Below, piece after piece: positions 33,184 to 43,142 of a stretch of 64,000 bases of DNA. Each line of letters starts with the position of its first letter. The first letter of the stretch is position 1. The notes below the pieces were generated by a model. That model had not been told where the DNA came from. It saw nothing but the letters and a program-made list of their open reading frames with translations, and did not search any database. This DNA is from Linyphia triangularis. Taxonomy: Eukaryota > Arthropoda > Arachnida > Araneae > Linyphiidae. The position numbers were made by a program, and so were the translations under genes. Location: the NCBI GenBank assembly GCA_963978545.1, contig OZ021730.1:7261796-7325795 (forward strand), written 5' to 3'.

Positions 33184-33372
33184 ATGTAAGTGATCTAATA
33201 ATTCATTATCCATTTTTAGACGTTGAATTTTTTAATAATTTTATTAAAAAACAAATTTAAATAATTTTAACAAATTTTACAAAGACATATTTATATTCTT
33301 AACTAGTGTTTGGCGCAGTATGGCCCAAGTGTTGCCCTTGCGCCAATAAATCCCAAACAACCAACCAACCAA
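33184..33372 (+). other. R5 3' UTR with LINE 3' hairpin and (AACC)n tail
   Basis: After an AT-rich stretch, TTTGGCGCAGTATGGCCC...CTTGCGCC (about 33310-33345) can form a GGCGCA/TGCGCC stem, followed by AACAACCAACCAACC. The same block ends R1, R4, R6 and R8, in slightly changed form A and B, and (diverged) the SINEs. It is the likely recognition site for the ORF2 protein. Confidence 0.8.
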
Positions 33373-33387
33373 CCCGGTCGTGCCCCG

Positions 33388-36300
33388 AATGGGAGCATGA
33401 AAAAGAATTTCAGCGCGTTAAATCCACACGTAATGTGTCTTTTGCTGAGGCACGGGCACTGGTTCCGAAAAAAACATCTAAATCCGGCCAAAAAACGTAT
33501 TCAGCTGCAGTTCAACCCAAATCCGTGAATAGCATTAGTACCCAGACCAGTCTCTCATATCCTTGCCAATTCCAAACATCTAGTACATCTAAATCCAATA
33601 GTTCAACTAAACCCAAAACTGTAACCACTGCAATCCAAACTAAACTAGTCAGTAAATCTATTATAGCTCAACAAACTGTATCTCCTCAAATTGCAATAGC
33701 TAAACCAACAACAAAATCCTCAACTAAACCTGGAGAAACCCTAAAGCTTAAGGTTCTCTCCAAAAACAAAAAAACCTGAACTTGAAAACAACCCATTGCA
33801 CTTATCACAGAAAACTAATAAATTAAAATCAGATTTATCATCGGATGAAGATGCCATTTCAGGCTTATCTGATTCCGGTGAGATGGATGTAGAAGCTGGT
33901 TTGGAGACTCCTTTTAATCTCCAACCTAGGAGCAAGTCGAAAGAAAGGGGGACTGAAATTATCAAGCTCTCTTGTTAGGGGATATAGTCCTCTCCGGAAG
34001 GACTATGTCAGCGGCGACAGAGCTAGCGGTGGTATCGCTATATTTACATCAAATAGCAATCCATCCACCCCGCTAACGCTCTCGACCAACCTTCAAGCTG
34101 TTGCTGTCAGAGTCGCCATACACCATCAATTAATAACTGTTTGTTCCATTTATCTGCCCTCTAATCTTAATATCAGACAAGCAGATTTAAATAGGCTTTG
34201 TGGACAGCTTCCTCCCCCTTTTATTATGATGGGGGACTTCAATGGCCACAATCCTCTTTGGGGTAGCCCATACATCAATAACCGTGGAAGGCAGATCGAG
34301 AAGTTAATAACAGACCAACATCTCTGTGTTTTTAACAATGGGCAACATACATACTTCCACGCCCCATCGAGGACTTTTCATGCCATCGATCTCGCCCTGT
34401 GTTCACCATCTCTTTTTTCTGATTGGACGCTTTTTGTGGAAAATGATCCTTTCCACAGTGATCATTTTCCTGTGGTCCTGAACCACCAAGGAAGGTTAAA
34501 TACTTCTGTAATCCGCCAACCCCGATTCATCATCGAACGGGCGGATTGGGACATGTTTTCTTCTGTCGTTTATCTTTCTAACGAGATGGTGGACCAGGGT
34601 GACATCGATGTAGCTGTGCAATCGGTCACCAGCGCTATTATTGAAGCTGCTCACCTTTCTATACCTGTATCATCAACAAAGCTACCGAAACAGTCCAAAC
34701 CGTGGTGGAACCAAAACTGCAGACTTGCCCATAAAAAACAAAAAAAAAGTTGTGGTGTATTTTTCGTAGGTACCCCACTGCAACTAATCTAATCAATTTT
34801 AAACGGGCACGGGCTGAGGCGCGTCAGATCCGCCGCCGAAGCCAGAGGGATTCTTGGAGGAATTATGTTAGTACCATAACTTCCTCAACGTCTTCCAAGA
34901 GGGTCTGGAACAAGGTCAATAAGATCAAGGGCCGTTATCCAAATTACTCTATCTCCATCTTAGAGAACCATCAGGGAGTTGTTTCAGACCCTAAGGATAT
35001 TGCCGATGCATTTGCCAAGGTATCGAGCAATTCCAATTACAAAGAGCCGTTCGCATCGTATAAGCTTCGAGCTGAGAGAACAAAGTTGAATTTCGCTTCT
35101 GCTTCTTCGGAAGGTTATAACTCCGAGTTTACTTTGGCTGAGTTGATACAAGCATTATCTGGTTCCAACAATTCTGCTGTTGGGCCAGATGATATACATT
35201 ACTCCATGCTTAAACATCTCCAGCCACTCCAGCTCAAGCTTTTATTGAAATTGTTTAACCGTATTTGGCGGGAGAATACATTTCCTGCTAACTGGCAGCG
35301 TGCTCTTATAATACCAATCGTAAAACCTGGTAAAGACCCCAAGAATCCCTCAAGTTACCCCCCTATTGCATTAACTAGTTGTCTTTGTAAACTCCTGGAG
35401 AAACTAGTTAATGCACGTCTTTTATTTTATCTTGAATATAATTACTGTCTATCTCGGTTCCAGAGTGGTTTTCGCCGTGGACGAAGCACTATTGACAACT
35501 TGCTCCTCCTCGAAACTTCAATTCGGGAGGCTTTTGTCAAGCGGAACCATTTGGTATCTGTATTCTTTGACATGGAGAAAGCGTATGATCGTACTTGGAG
35601 ATATGGTATACTCAAGGACCTACATGATTTAGGTCTGCGAGGAAATCTACCGCTATTTATTGAAAACTTTTTAAAACGAAGAATCTTCCAAGTACGAATA
35701 AACTCAATATTATCTGACGAGTTCATACAAGAACAAGGTGTCCCCCAGGGAAGTGTGTTGAGTTGCGCACTATTCATCGTCAAAGTTAACAGCCTTTTGA
35801 CCTGCTTACCACCATCAGTGTCAGGGACGATGTTTGTTGACGATTTTCAGATGTCTTGCGCCTCAACGAATATGTCACTCATAGAGAGACAGCTTCAGCT
35901 GGCCATCAGGAGAATCACAGACTGGGCTAACCAGAACGGGTTTACGTTTTCAGCTGAAAAAACCGTTGCCATGCACTTCTGCAGGAAACGTGAGCTTCAC
36001 AATGACCCAGGGATTTATTTAAATGGAGTTCAAATACCCATTGTCTCTGAAACCAAATTTCTCGGTATAATATTTGACTCTAAGCTCACTTTCCTGCCAC
36101 ATATCAAACATCTAAAACTGAAGTGCAATAAAGTCCTGAATCTCCTGAAAGTTCTCTCTAACACTTCCTGGGGAGCTGACACAACCTCCATGTTAAAGAT
36201 ATACAGGTGCCTGGTCCGTTCCATACTTGACTACGGCTCGGTGGTGTACGGATCAGCCAGAAAAACGGCTCTAATGCTCCTGGATCCTGTTCACCATTCA

Positions 36301-37230
36301 GGTCTCAGGATCGCATCAGGAGCATTTAGTACATCACCGGTGCAAAGTTTATACGTGCTTTGTCGGGAAGCCTCTCTGGGGCTGAGACGGGATAAACTTT
36401 CTTTAAAATTCTATTTTAAAGTAAAAAATCATCCTTCTCATCCTCTTTTAGACCATATTTTTAACCCTCTTTATCATCGACTTTTTAACGCACGCCCATC
36501 ATTCATTCCATCTTTTTCATTGAGAGTCAAATCCATTCTCTCATTTCACAATATTGACAATTTTAAAGTTCGCCCCATTTCATTCTCCATTCCACCCTGG
36601 CATTCTCATCAAATTGTTGTTTTGAATATATTTAACAATTTTAAAAAAAGTGATACACCCGACATAATATTTACAAATTTATTTTACTGTCATAGATGTA
36701 ATTTTTCCAATTTTAAGTCAGTATATGCGGATGGGTCTAAAAGTCAGGGGCATGTAGGAGCTGTTGCAGTTCATGACAATCTCATCATGTCTCGAGAACT
36801 GCACCATAGCAGCTCTGTTTTCTCAGCTGAGTCCCTGGCTATTCTCTTGGCCTTGCAGTTTATTTTAAAGCAAGGCCATGGTCAGTGGATTATTTACACA
36901 GATTCCAAAAGCTGTTTAGACGCACTAAATAATCCACTGAACCAGACCCATCCTTTTATTCTAGAAATTTTAAAAACTCATATCATTCTATGTGAAAGAA
37001 ATTTTAAAGTCCTTTTTTGTTGGATCCCAGGTCATGTGGGGATCATGGGTAATGAACGCGCAGATTCCATCGCACGATCAGCAAGTGGACCTAGGAGCAC
37101 TTGGCTCTGCCCTGACGACGCAATAAAAGCTTGTGACACTGTTCTGTCTCTCACTTGGCAGGCCATGTGGGATGCACAGACAGCTAACAAGCTGCGTTCG
37201 TTTCAGCCCTTAATTTCCGGATTCGCGCCC
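33388..37230 (+). mobile_element. LINE copy R4, middle part
   Basis: Resumes R4 ORF1 after R5 with WEHEKEFQRVKSTRNVS, continuing to a frameshift near 33775. The conserved ORF1 end MDVEAGLETPFNLQPR is read in another frame. About 125 bp covering the ORF1 end, the ORF2 start and the first endonuclease motifs is missing: the sequence passes at AAGCTCTCTTG (33965) straight into SLVRGYSPLRKD. ORF2 then runs to the R6 insertion at 37230. Confidence 0.88.
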
Positions 37231-37931
37231 ATCCAGCAATCCCGGAAAAGGGAAGTGCTCCTAACACGCCTTAGAATTGGTCACACTCGTGTAACTCCAC
37301 AGGTAATACCTGTGGAGTTACATTTTCAGTTTTAAATGAATGTCGATCTTTTAATACGTCCAGACAGCAGTATTTTAATACCAATCATCCTCCACTTTCA
37401 TCTATTTTATGTTCACCTCCTCACAACAATCTTTTTAAATTTTTATACGCCATTGGATTTTACCACCTCATTTAAATATTTGCGTCATCTTATCTTTGTT
37501 AATATTTAAAAGTTAAAAAATCAATGATTTGCTTTTAATGTATTTTAAAACTGATTGACGATTGGTTGGCGCAGTATGGCCCATGTGTTGCCCTTGCGCC
37601 GTTAAACTCCACTCAACCAACCAACCAACCAACCGGATTCGCGCCCTTCCAGCAATCCCGGAAAAGGGAAGTGCTCCTAACACGCCTTAGAATTGGTCAC
37701 ACTCGTTTTACCCATGTGCATCTTCTGCTGGCAGAAGATGCCCCCACATGTAATACCTGTGGTGTCATTTTTTCTGTTTTTCATGTTTTAAATGAATGTC
37801 CATCCTTTAATACTATCAGACATCGACATTTTAAATCCAATCATCCTTCACTTTCATGTATTTTATCTTCACCTCCCCACGAAAATCTTTTTAATTTCTT
37901 ACATGACATTGGTTTATATCATTTGATTTGA
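33968..37931 (+). pseudogene. R4 ORF2 remnant (interrupted by R6)
   Basis: The frame lacks the first ~40 residues (SWNCRG and LQET motifs gone). It keeps GDFNGHNPLWG and SDHFPV, and shifts frame near 34760. The main open part, 34750-37230, carries the RT (FFDMEKAYDRTW, QGVPQGSVLSC, TMFVDDFQMS) and RNase H (YADGSK, SAESLAI, YTDSKS, GHVGIMGNERAD). The otherwise conserved YRPIALTSC reads YPPIALTSC here. After R6 the frame picks up at 37647 (FQQSRKREV) and ends with DIGLYHLI at 37931. Endonuclease loss and the frameshift make it inactive. Confidence 0.88.
37231..37632 (+). mobile_element. LINE copy R6: very short 5'-truncated insertion in R4
   Basis: About 400 bp holding the ORF2 end and a complete 3' hairpin and (AACC)n tail. 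It is flanked by CCGGATTCGCGCCC at 37217-37230 and 37633-37646. Its first base is homologous to the base of R4 at which it inserted, so upstream the join is seamless. It contains a 31-bp perfect palindrome (37291-37321) that replaced about 45 bp of coding sequence. Confidence 0.75.
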
Positions 37932-38079
37932 GTAAGTTGTTTATCTAATCTTCGACTTTTTATATTTTTATCTCATAAATGAGTCTTTTTAATCAATTTT
38001 AAAAATGATCAACGAATGGTTGGCGCAGTATGGCCCATGTGTTGCCCTTGCGCCGTTAAACTCCTACCAACCGACCAAC
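37647..38079 (+). mobile_element. LINE copy R4, 3' end
   Basis: Last ~95 codons of ORF2 (GHTRFTHVHLLLAEDAP, CNTC...H...C) to the stop at 37931, a short 3' UTR, the GGCGCA...TGCGCC hairpin (about 38022-38056) and a tail CTACCAACCGACCAACC. It abuts the right target duplication of R4 in R3 (38080-38093). Confidence 0.9.
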
Positions 38080-38093
38080 CGCCCATACATACC

Positions 38094-39461
38094 AAATCCA
38101 TTGCGTTGTTTTAAGTGTCAAAAGTTCGGGCACTCTAAAAACCCATGTAGAGGTTCTCAGGAAATATGTGCAGTGTGTGGCAGCGCTGACCATCCAAGCG
38201 AAGGCTGCAAAGATGAACCCTCATGCGTTAACTGTTCTGGAAACCATCCATCTTTTTCCAGACAGTGCCCAAAATGGAAGGAAGAAAATGAAATCCAAAA
38301 GATCAAAACAAATAATAACATTTCCTATCCAGAAGCCCGAACCATATACACAAATACCGTAACCAATTCAATGGCCAGTAAAATAGCAAAAACAATTATA
38401 CCTAAACCAACCCAAGTAAAATCCATAACTACACAAACTGATATCCACATCCCAAAGTCCCCAGAACAACTTCTTAAATGCTTCTCTTCACCTGCCCAAC
38501 TCAATACATCTTCTTCTCAAACAAATCCAATTCAAGCTGTCATCCAATCAGTGTAGCTCTAAGCTCCTAGTAAACCCACCGCAAATCCTAAAAAAAAACA
38601 AGAAACAATCAGAACAAAAGCAGTCAAATAAACCTGGAGATGCCTTAAAATATAAAGTACAGTCAAAGATACAATCAAATTCACAAATAAAAAACAAAGA
38701 AAGAAAACTAAATCTGACTCATCGGGGACATCAACCGATGAGGAATCTGATGTCATCTCGGGTCTATCTGAGGCAGGTGACATGGAGGTCGACCCAGGCC
38801 TCGAGACCCCTGCTCTTCTTCATCCGAGGAGCAAGTCAAAAGGCCGGCGGATCGGTAATCCTTCCAAGTAACATTCAATATGTTATCTTGGAATTGTCGT
38901 GGTTTCCATCACAATTCGGTAGATATAAAACATCATGTAGATTTATACAAACCTGTCTGTTTCTTGCAAGAGACGCTCTTGAAGTCTTTCCAGAGCTCTC
39001 TTGTTAGGGGGTATAGTCCTCTACGTAAGGACTACCTCAACGGCGACAGAGCTAGCGGTGGTGTTGCTATATTCACTTCTAATACCAGTCCATCCACCCC
39101 GCTATAGCTCACGACCTCATTACAAGCTGTTGCCGTTCGGGTTACTGTGAAAAATCTCCTAGTAACCATATGCTCAATATATCTCCCCCCTAATCTTAAC
39201 ATACGACAAATAGAATTAGACAGGCTTTGTGACCAGCTTCCACCCCCTATTATTTTAATGGGGGATTTCAATGGTCACAATCCTCTTTGGGGCAGCCCAG
39301 ACACCAACCATCGTGGAAGAAAGATTGGAAAATTTATACAAGACCAAAATCTGTCTTCTGAATGATGGGCAAAATACACACTTTCACACCCCATCGAGGA
39401 CGTTTCACGCCATCGATCTTGTCTTGTGTTCCCCATCTCTCCTACATCTATGGTCTTTTCA
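38094..39461 (+). mobile_element. LINE copy R3, right part (ORF1 end and ORF2 start), decayed
   Basis: R3 ORF1 resumes at NPLRCFKCQKFGHSKNPC with all three knuckles, then stops early at 38554. The conserved GDMEVDPGLETP end appears in another frame near 38778. ORF2 starts at 38880 (MLSWNCRGFHHNSVDIKH). It keeps QETLLK and GDFNGHNPLWG but has lost a few codons near 38965 and carries a stop near 39106 and a frameshift near 39355. R7 begins at 39462. The rest of R3 ORF2 and its 3' end are not in the window, so its right side was lost with the R7 3' end. Confidence 0.88.
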
Positions 39462-41150
39462 CCCCTCAGGGGGTTTACTTTCTTTAAGTAAACACGGGCT
39501 TCACAACCCCGAGGTGCCCTAGTGATCTAACCCTTCGTCTGTTTGTACCTTCTCATTTTGGGTTTTAAATTTATCGTTTGTTTTCTTTTCCTTCCCTCAT
39601 TGTGATTACCTCATTTGAGGTGAGGGCTCCCCTTGAGAAGCTTAGTGCCGCTCTATTGCCATCAGCTTCTCTCAGGCATTTAATCAACCACGTGTTTGCC
39701 GTTCGTGGAGACCCGTGTCTCTGGAAAGGGGGATCCTGGTAGTTGAGGGGCGACACACTGTCCCAATACACTACTTTGGCCCTTGTTTCAGATAAACGGG
39801 AGGTACACATTGGTCCCGTGTGTATCAATCGGCTGGTCGTCCGACTTCGTCGGTAGCTAGGGATCAAGCGTCCGACTCGTCTGCTGGGAATCTCGTTAAG
39901 GGTGGAGACTTCTACAGGGACGATTCGGTCGCGTATAGGCACTGGATAACCTGTTAGTGACATACCGTGCGTAACTTTTTATTTGCGATTTTCTTTCCTT
40001 TCATTATTTTAGTTGCTTGCCGGTATGCACTATCCCCGATATGGTGGACTCAATGGCGGGTGGGACTCTAGTGCCCGAATTAATCAAAACTACTTTAATG
40101 GAAATTAAATCTTCTTCTTCTCCCCCTAGTGGGGTCGGGAGCAACACGGACAAAGCTCATCAAATCATTTGAAATTTAAATATTTTGTTTTACATCGAGT
40201 GGAAGGTTCTTTTGAAAAGGTTTCTCCTTTTCTAATTGAGAAAACTTTGAAATCGTTCGTCGGAGATACAACTTCAGTAAAAAAACTGAAGTCTGGTAAT
40301 CTGTTAGTGGAAGTTCGCAATGTTCAACAAACCAATAGCATACAAAAAAATAGAAAATTTTGGAACTTTCCCGGTAACTGTTACTGCTCATGGATCGCTT
40401 AACAAATCTCGTGGTGTTGTGTCTGAGTCAGACCTTTACCATACAGCGGAGGACGAAATTCTAGATCACCTACGTGATCAACACGTTTCGGCCGTCCACC
40501 GCATAACAATACGACGAGATGGGAATACCATCCCCACTAAGCATTTGATCCTAACTTTTGATTTACCCACATTACCATCGCACATAAAAGCCGGCTATTT
40601 GAATTGCAATGTTCGTCCGTATATTCCAAACCCACTTCGCTGTTTCAAGTGCCAGAAATATGGTCACTCTCAAACAGCGTGCCGTGGGAAAACGGAAACA
40701 TGCGCACGTTGTGCAGGTAATGGACATGATAGTGCTAATTGCAAAGCACCCGAGAAGTGTGTCAATTGTGATGGCACACATCCATCTTACTCTCGATCAT
40801 GTCCACAGTGGGTAAAAGAAAAAGAAATTCAGACCGTGCGAGTAAACCAAAATGTGTCATATTTTGATGCCAAACGACTTGTTGAAACGAGGACTCCACG
40901 CGTTGGTGTTGCTTATGCTGATGTTTTGAAAAAAAAACATTCAGCTGCAAAAGCACACAAACAGACTCTCCAGTGTCATCTCTTGTTCAAATACCTCAAC
41001 GATCATCTACAGAGGTTGTAAAACGACCAACGAAAGTCGTTTTAAAGAAATCTCTTGCAAAATCAAAGGCTTTACAGACTTTGAAACTTAAATCGGCTAA
41101 AGGGGGACCTTTTCGAGAGAAGCCCTCTAATCCTTTCACCATCCTTCGAT
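39462..41150 (+). mobile_element. LINE copy R7, 5' part with decayed ORF1
   Basis: Starts CCCCTCAGGGGGTTTACTTT (type I). The ORF1 region from about 40099 is broken by several frameshifts (near 40165, 40360 and 40945). It is clearly the B-type ORF1: FEKVSPFLIEKTLKS, HRITIRRDGNTIPTKHLIL, knuckles CFKCQKYGHSQTAC, CARCAGNGHDSANC and CVNCDGTHPSYSRSC. R8 interrupts it at 41150, with duplication ACCATCCTTCGAT. Confidence 0.9.
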
Positions 41151-41772
41151 CCCCTCAGGGGGTTTACTTTCTATAAGTAAATACGGGCTTCACAACCCCG
41201 GGGCGCCCCAGTGATCTATCCCTCCTTCTTTTTTGGGTTCTGTATTTATTGTTTGGCTTCTCTTCCTTCCCTCATTGTGGTTGCCTCTTCAGAGGTGAGG
41301 GCTCCCCTTGAGAAGCTTTGTGCCGCTCTGTTGCTATAAGCTTCTCTTGGGGATTATATCACCCACGTGTTTGCCGTGCGTGGAGACCCGTGTCCCTGGA
41401 AAGGGGGATCCTGGTAGTTGAGGGACGACATACTGTCCCAATACACTACTTTGGCCCTTGCTTCAGATAAACGGGAGGTGCACATTGGTCCCATGTGCAT
41501 CAATCGGCTGGTCGTCCGACTTCGTCGGCGGCTTGGGATCAAGCGACCGGCTCGTCTACTGGGAATCTCGTTAAGGGTGGAGACATCTACAGGGACGAGC
41601 CGGTCGCGTATAGACACTAGATAACCTGATAGTGTTATGCCGTGCGTGACAGTTCAGTTACTATTTTTTTTCTTTTCTTGGTTTTTGTTGCTTGCCGGTG
41701 TGCACTATCCCTGATATCGAGGACTCCATGGTGGGTGGGATTCTAGTGTCCGAATTTCTATTTATTTATTTT
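41151..41772 (+). promoter_or_regulatory. R8 structured 5' UTR / presumed internal promoter
   Basis: Terminal fold: CCTC/AGGGG pairs with CCCCGGGG around a TTTACTT/AAGTAAA hairpin. Downstream hairpin TGCACAT...ATGTGCA at 41479-41499 precedes CATCAATCGGCTGGT, and a small CCGAC/GTCGG hairpin follows. A short upstream frame (41418-41624) is shared with R3 and B, but R7 has a stop in it; base-level conservation explains it better than coding. Confidence 0.65.
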
Positions 41773-43134
41773 ATGATGGCTTCTTATTCTCTCTCCAGCC
41801 CCACGGGAGGCCTAAATCCCCAAAACTCGCCAACGAAAAGACAAAATGATACCGATGACATTACCACAGTGAAAAAACAAGCTCCATCTCTTAATTTGCC
41901 TTCATTTTTAATAGTCCAATCTGAATCCGGTGAATTGGGAAAAATGTCCCCGTTTTTCATCCAAAAGGGGATAAAAGGTATTTGTGGCAACGAGCCGAAA
42001 AGCATAAAAAAGCTAAAGTCGGGTGACTTCCTTGTCCAAACCAAAGACCAAAGACAATCGCAATATCTCTTAGCTGCATCGACAATGGGAAACATCACAA
42101 TCAAAGTAACCCCTCATAAAGGTCTTAATTCAAGCAAAGGCGTCATCTCGGAATCGGATCTTCAACACGTTGAAGATTCCGAAATCCTAAAAGAACTTAC
42201 CCCCCAAGGGGTTACAGATGTTCGCCGAATAACAATTAAAAGGGATAACAATATACTAAAAACCAAGCACATAATATTAACATTTAACTCTCCTACACTA
42301 CCTAATAAGATCACAGCTGGCTACTTAATCTGCCCTGTAAGACCATTCATCCCTAACCCATTGCGATGCTTCAAATGTCAAAAGTTCGGGCATTCCAAGA
42401 ACGCTTGTCGTGGTGACCACGAAGTTTGCGCTGTGTGTGGCAGCATTGAACATCTAAGCGAAGGCTGCAAGGCTGAGCCCACCTGCGTAAACTGCTCTGG
42501 AAACCATCCATCTTTTTCCAGAACGTGCAAAACATACATTAAAGAAAAGAGAATTCAGGAAATTAAGTCCCACAATAACATCTCGTATCCGGAAGCCCGA
42601 ACTATATATGAAACTACAATAGAAAACTCTATGGCCAAAACAATAGCTAAAGCAACTGCCTCCAAACCAACCCAAGTTAAGGCTACGGCCACTCAAACAG
42701 ATATTCACATACCACATACCCCAATGTCACCCGAACAATTGCTTAAATGCTTTTCCTTGCCCGCCAAACACAGTACCTTTTCTTCCCAAACAAACCCAAT
42801 TCCTGGTACTTCAAAACAAACAGAAATTCCACCAAAAACTTCTGTCAAACCCAAAAAAAATAATAAAAAACAACCTGAACTAAAGCTTTCAAATAAACCT
42901 GGTGAAATTCTAAAAAGTAAAGTGAAATCCAAAATCAAACATAATACGCAACAGAAAATTAAAACAAAGGGAGAGAAATCAGAGTCATCAGGAGCATCAA
43001 CCGATGACGAAACTGATTTCATTTCGGGTCTTGACCCAGGTGACATGGAGGTCGACCCAGGCCTCGAGACCCCTAAGCTTCTTCAACCAAGAAGCAGGTC
43101 ACTCGACCGGCGGATCGCTAATCTTTCCAAGTAA
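41773..43134 (+). CDS. R8 ORF1 zinc-knuckle RNA-binding protein
   Basis: I choose the ATGATG at 41773/41776 (MASYSLSSPTGGL), which matches the R5 start; the frame also opens 27 codons earlier inside the 5' UTR. RRM-like region at residues ~40-190 (FLIVQSESGELGKMSPFFIQ, KKLKSGDFLVQT, VRRITIKRDNNI). Knuckles near residues 195-255: CFKCQKFGHSKNAC, CAVCGSIEHLSEGC and CVNCSGNHPSFSRTC. A basic, Lys/Pro/Gln-rich linker follows, then the conserved GDMEVDPGLETPKLLQPR end. Ends 8 bases before ORF2, so reinitiation after termination is plausible. Confidence 0.92.
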   Translation: MMASYSLSSPTGGLNPQNSPTKRQNDTDDITTVKKQAPSLNLPSFLIVQSESGELGKMSPFFIQKGIKGICGNEPKSIKKLKSGDFLVQTKDQRQSQYLLAASTMGNITIKVTPHKGLNSSKGVISESDLQHVEDSEILKELTPQGVTDVRRITIKRDNNILKTKHIILTFNSPTLPNKITAGYLICPVRPFIPNPLRCFKCQKFGHSKNACRGDHEVCAVCGSIEHLSEGCKAEPTCVNCSGNHPSFSRTCKTYIKEKRIQEIKSHNNISYPEARTIYETTIENSMAKTIAKATASKPTQVKATATQTDIHIPHTPMSPEQLLKCFSLPAKHSTFSSQTNPIPGTSKQTEIPPKTSVKPKKNNKKQPELKLSNKPGEILKSKVKSKIKHNTQQKIKTKGEKSESSGASTDDETDFISGLDPGDMEVDPGLETPKLLQPRSRSLDRRIANLSK

Positions 43135-43142
43135 AATTCAAT

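Larger units (their letters stand above)
27580..33372 (+). mobile_element. full-length LINE copy R5 (type II 5' end)
   Basis: 5,793 bp from CCCCTCGGGGGCTCACATTT to the (AACC)n tail. It is flanked by the perfect 15-bp duplication CCCGGTCGTGCCCCG at 27565-27579 and 33373-33387. Organisation: 650 bp 5' UTR, ORF1 (with one in-frame stop), ORF2 of 1,228 codons overlapping by the A of TAATG, about 130 bp 3' region, then hairpin and tail. An APE-type LINE with a C-terminal RNase H and a zinc-knuckle ORF1 places it in the I/Jockey group. It sits inside R4 ORF1, which reads on correctly if R5 and one duplication are removed. Confidence 0.95.

Noticed and set aside
41418..41624. Small upstream ORF (MCINRLVVRLRRRLGIKRP) conserved in LINE 5' UTRs
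   Set aside because: R7 has a stop in it, type II copies lack it, and the opposite strand is equally open. Nucleotide conservation of the structured UTR explains it better than a protein.
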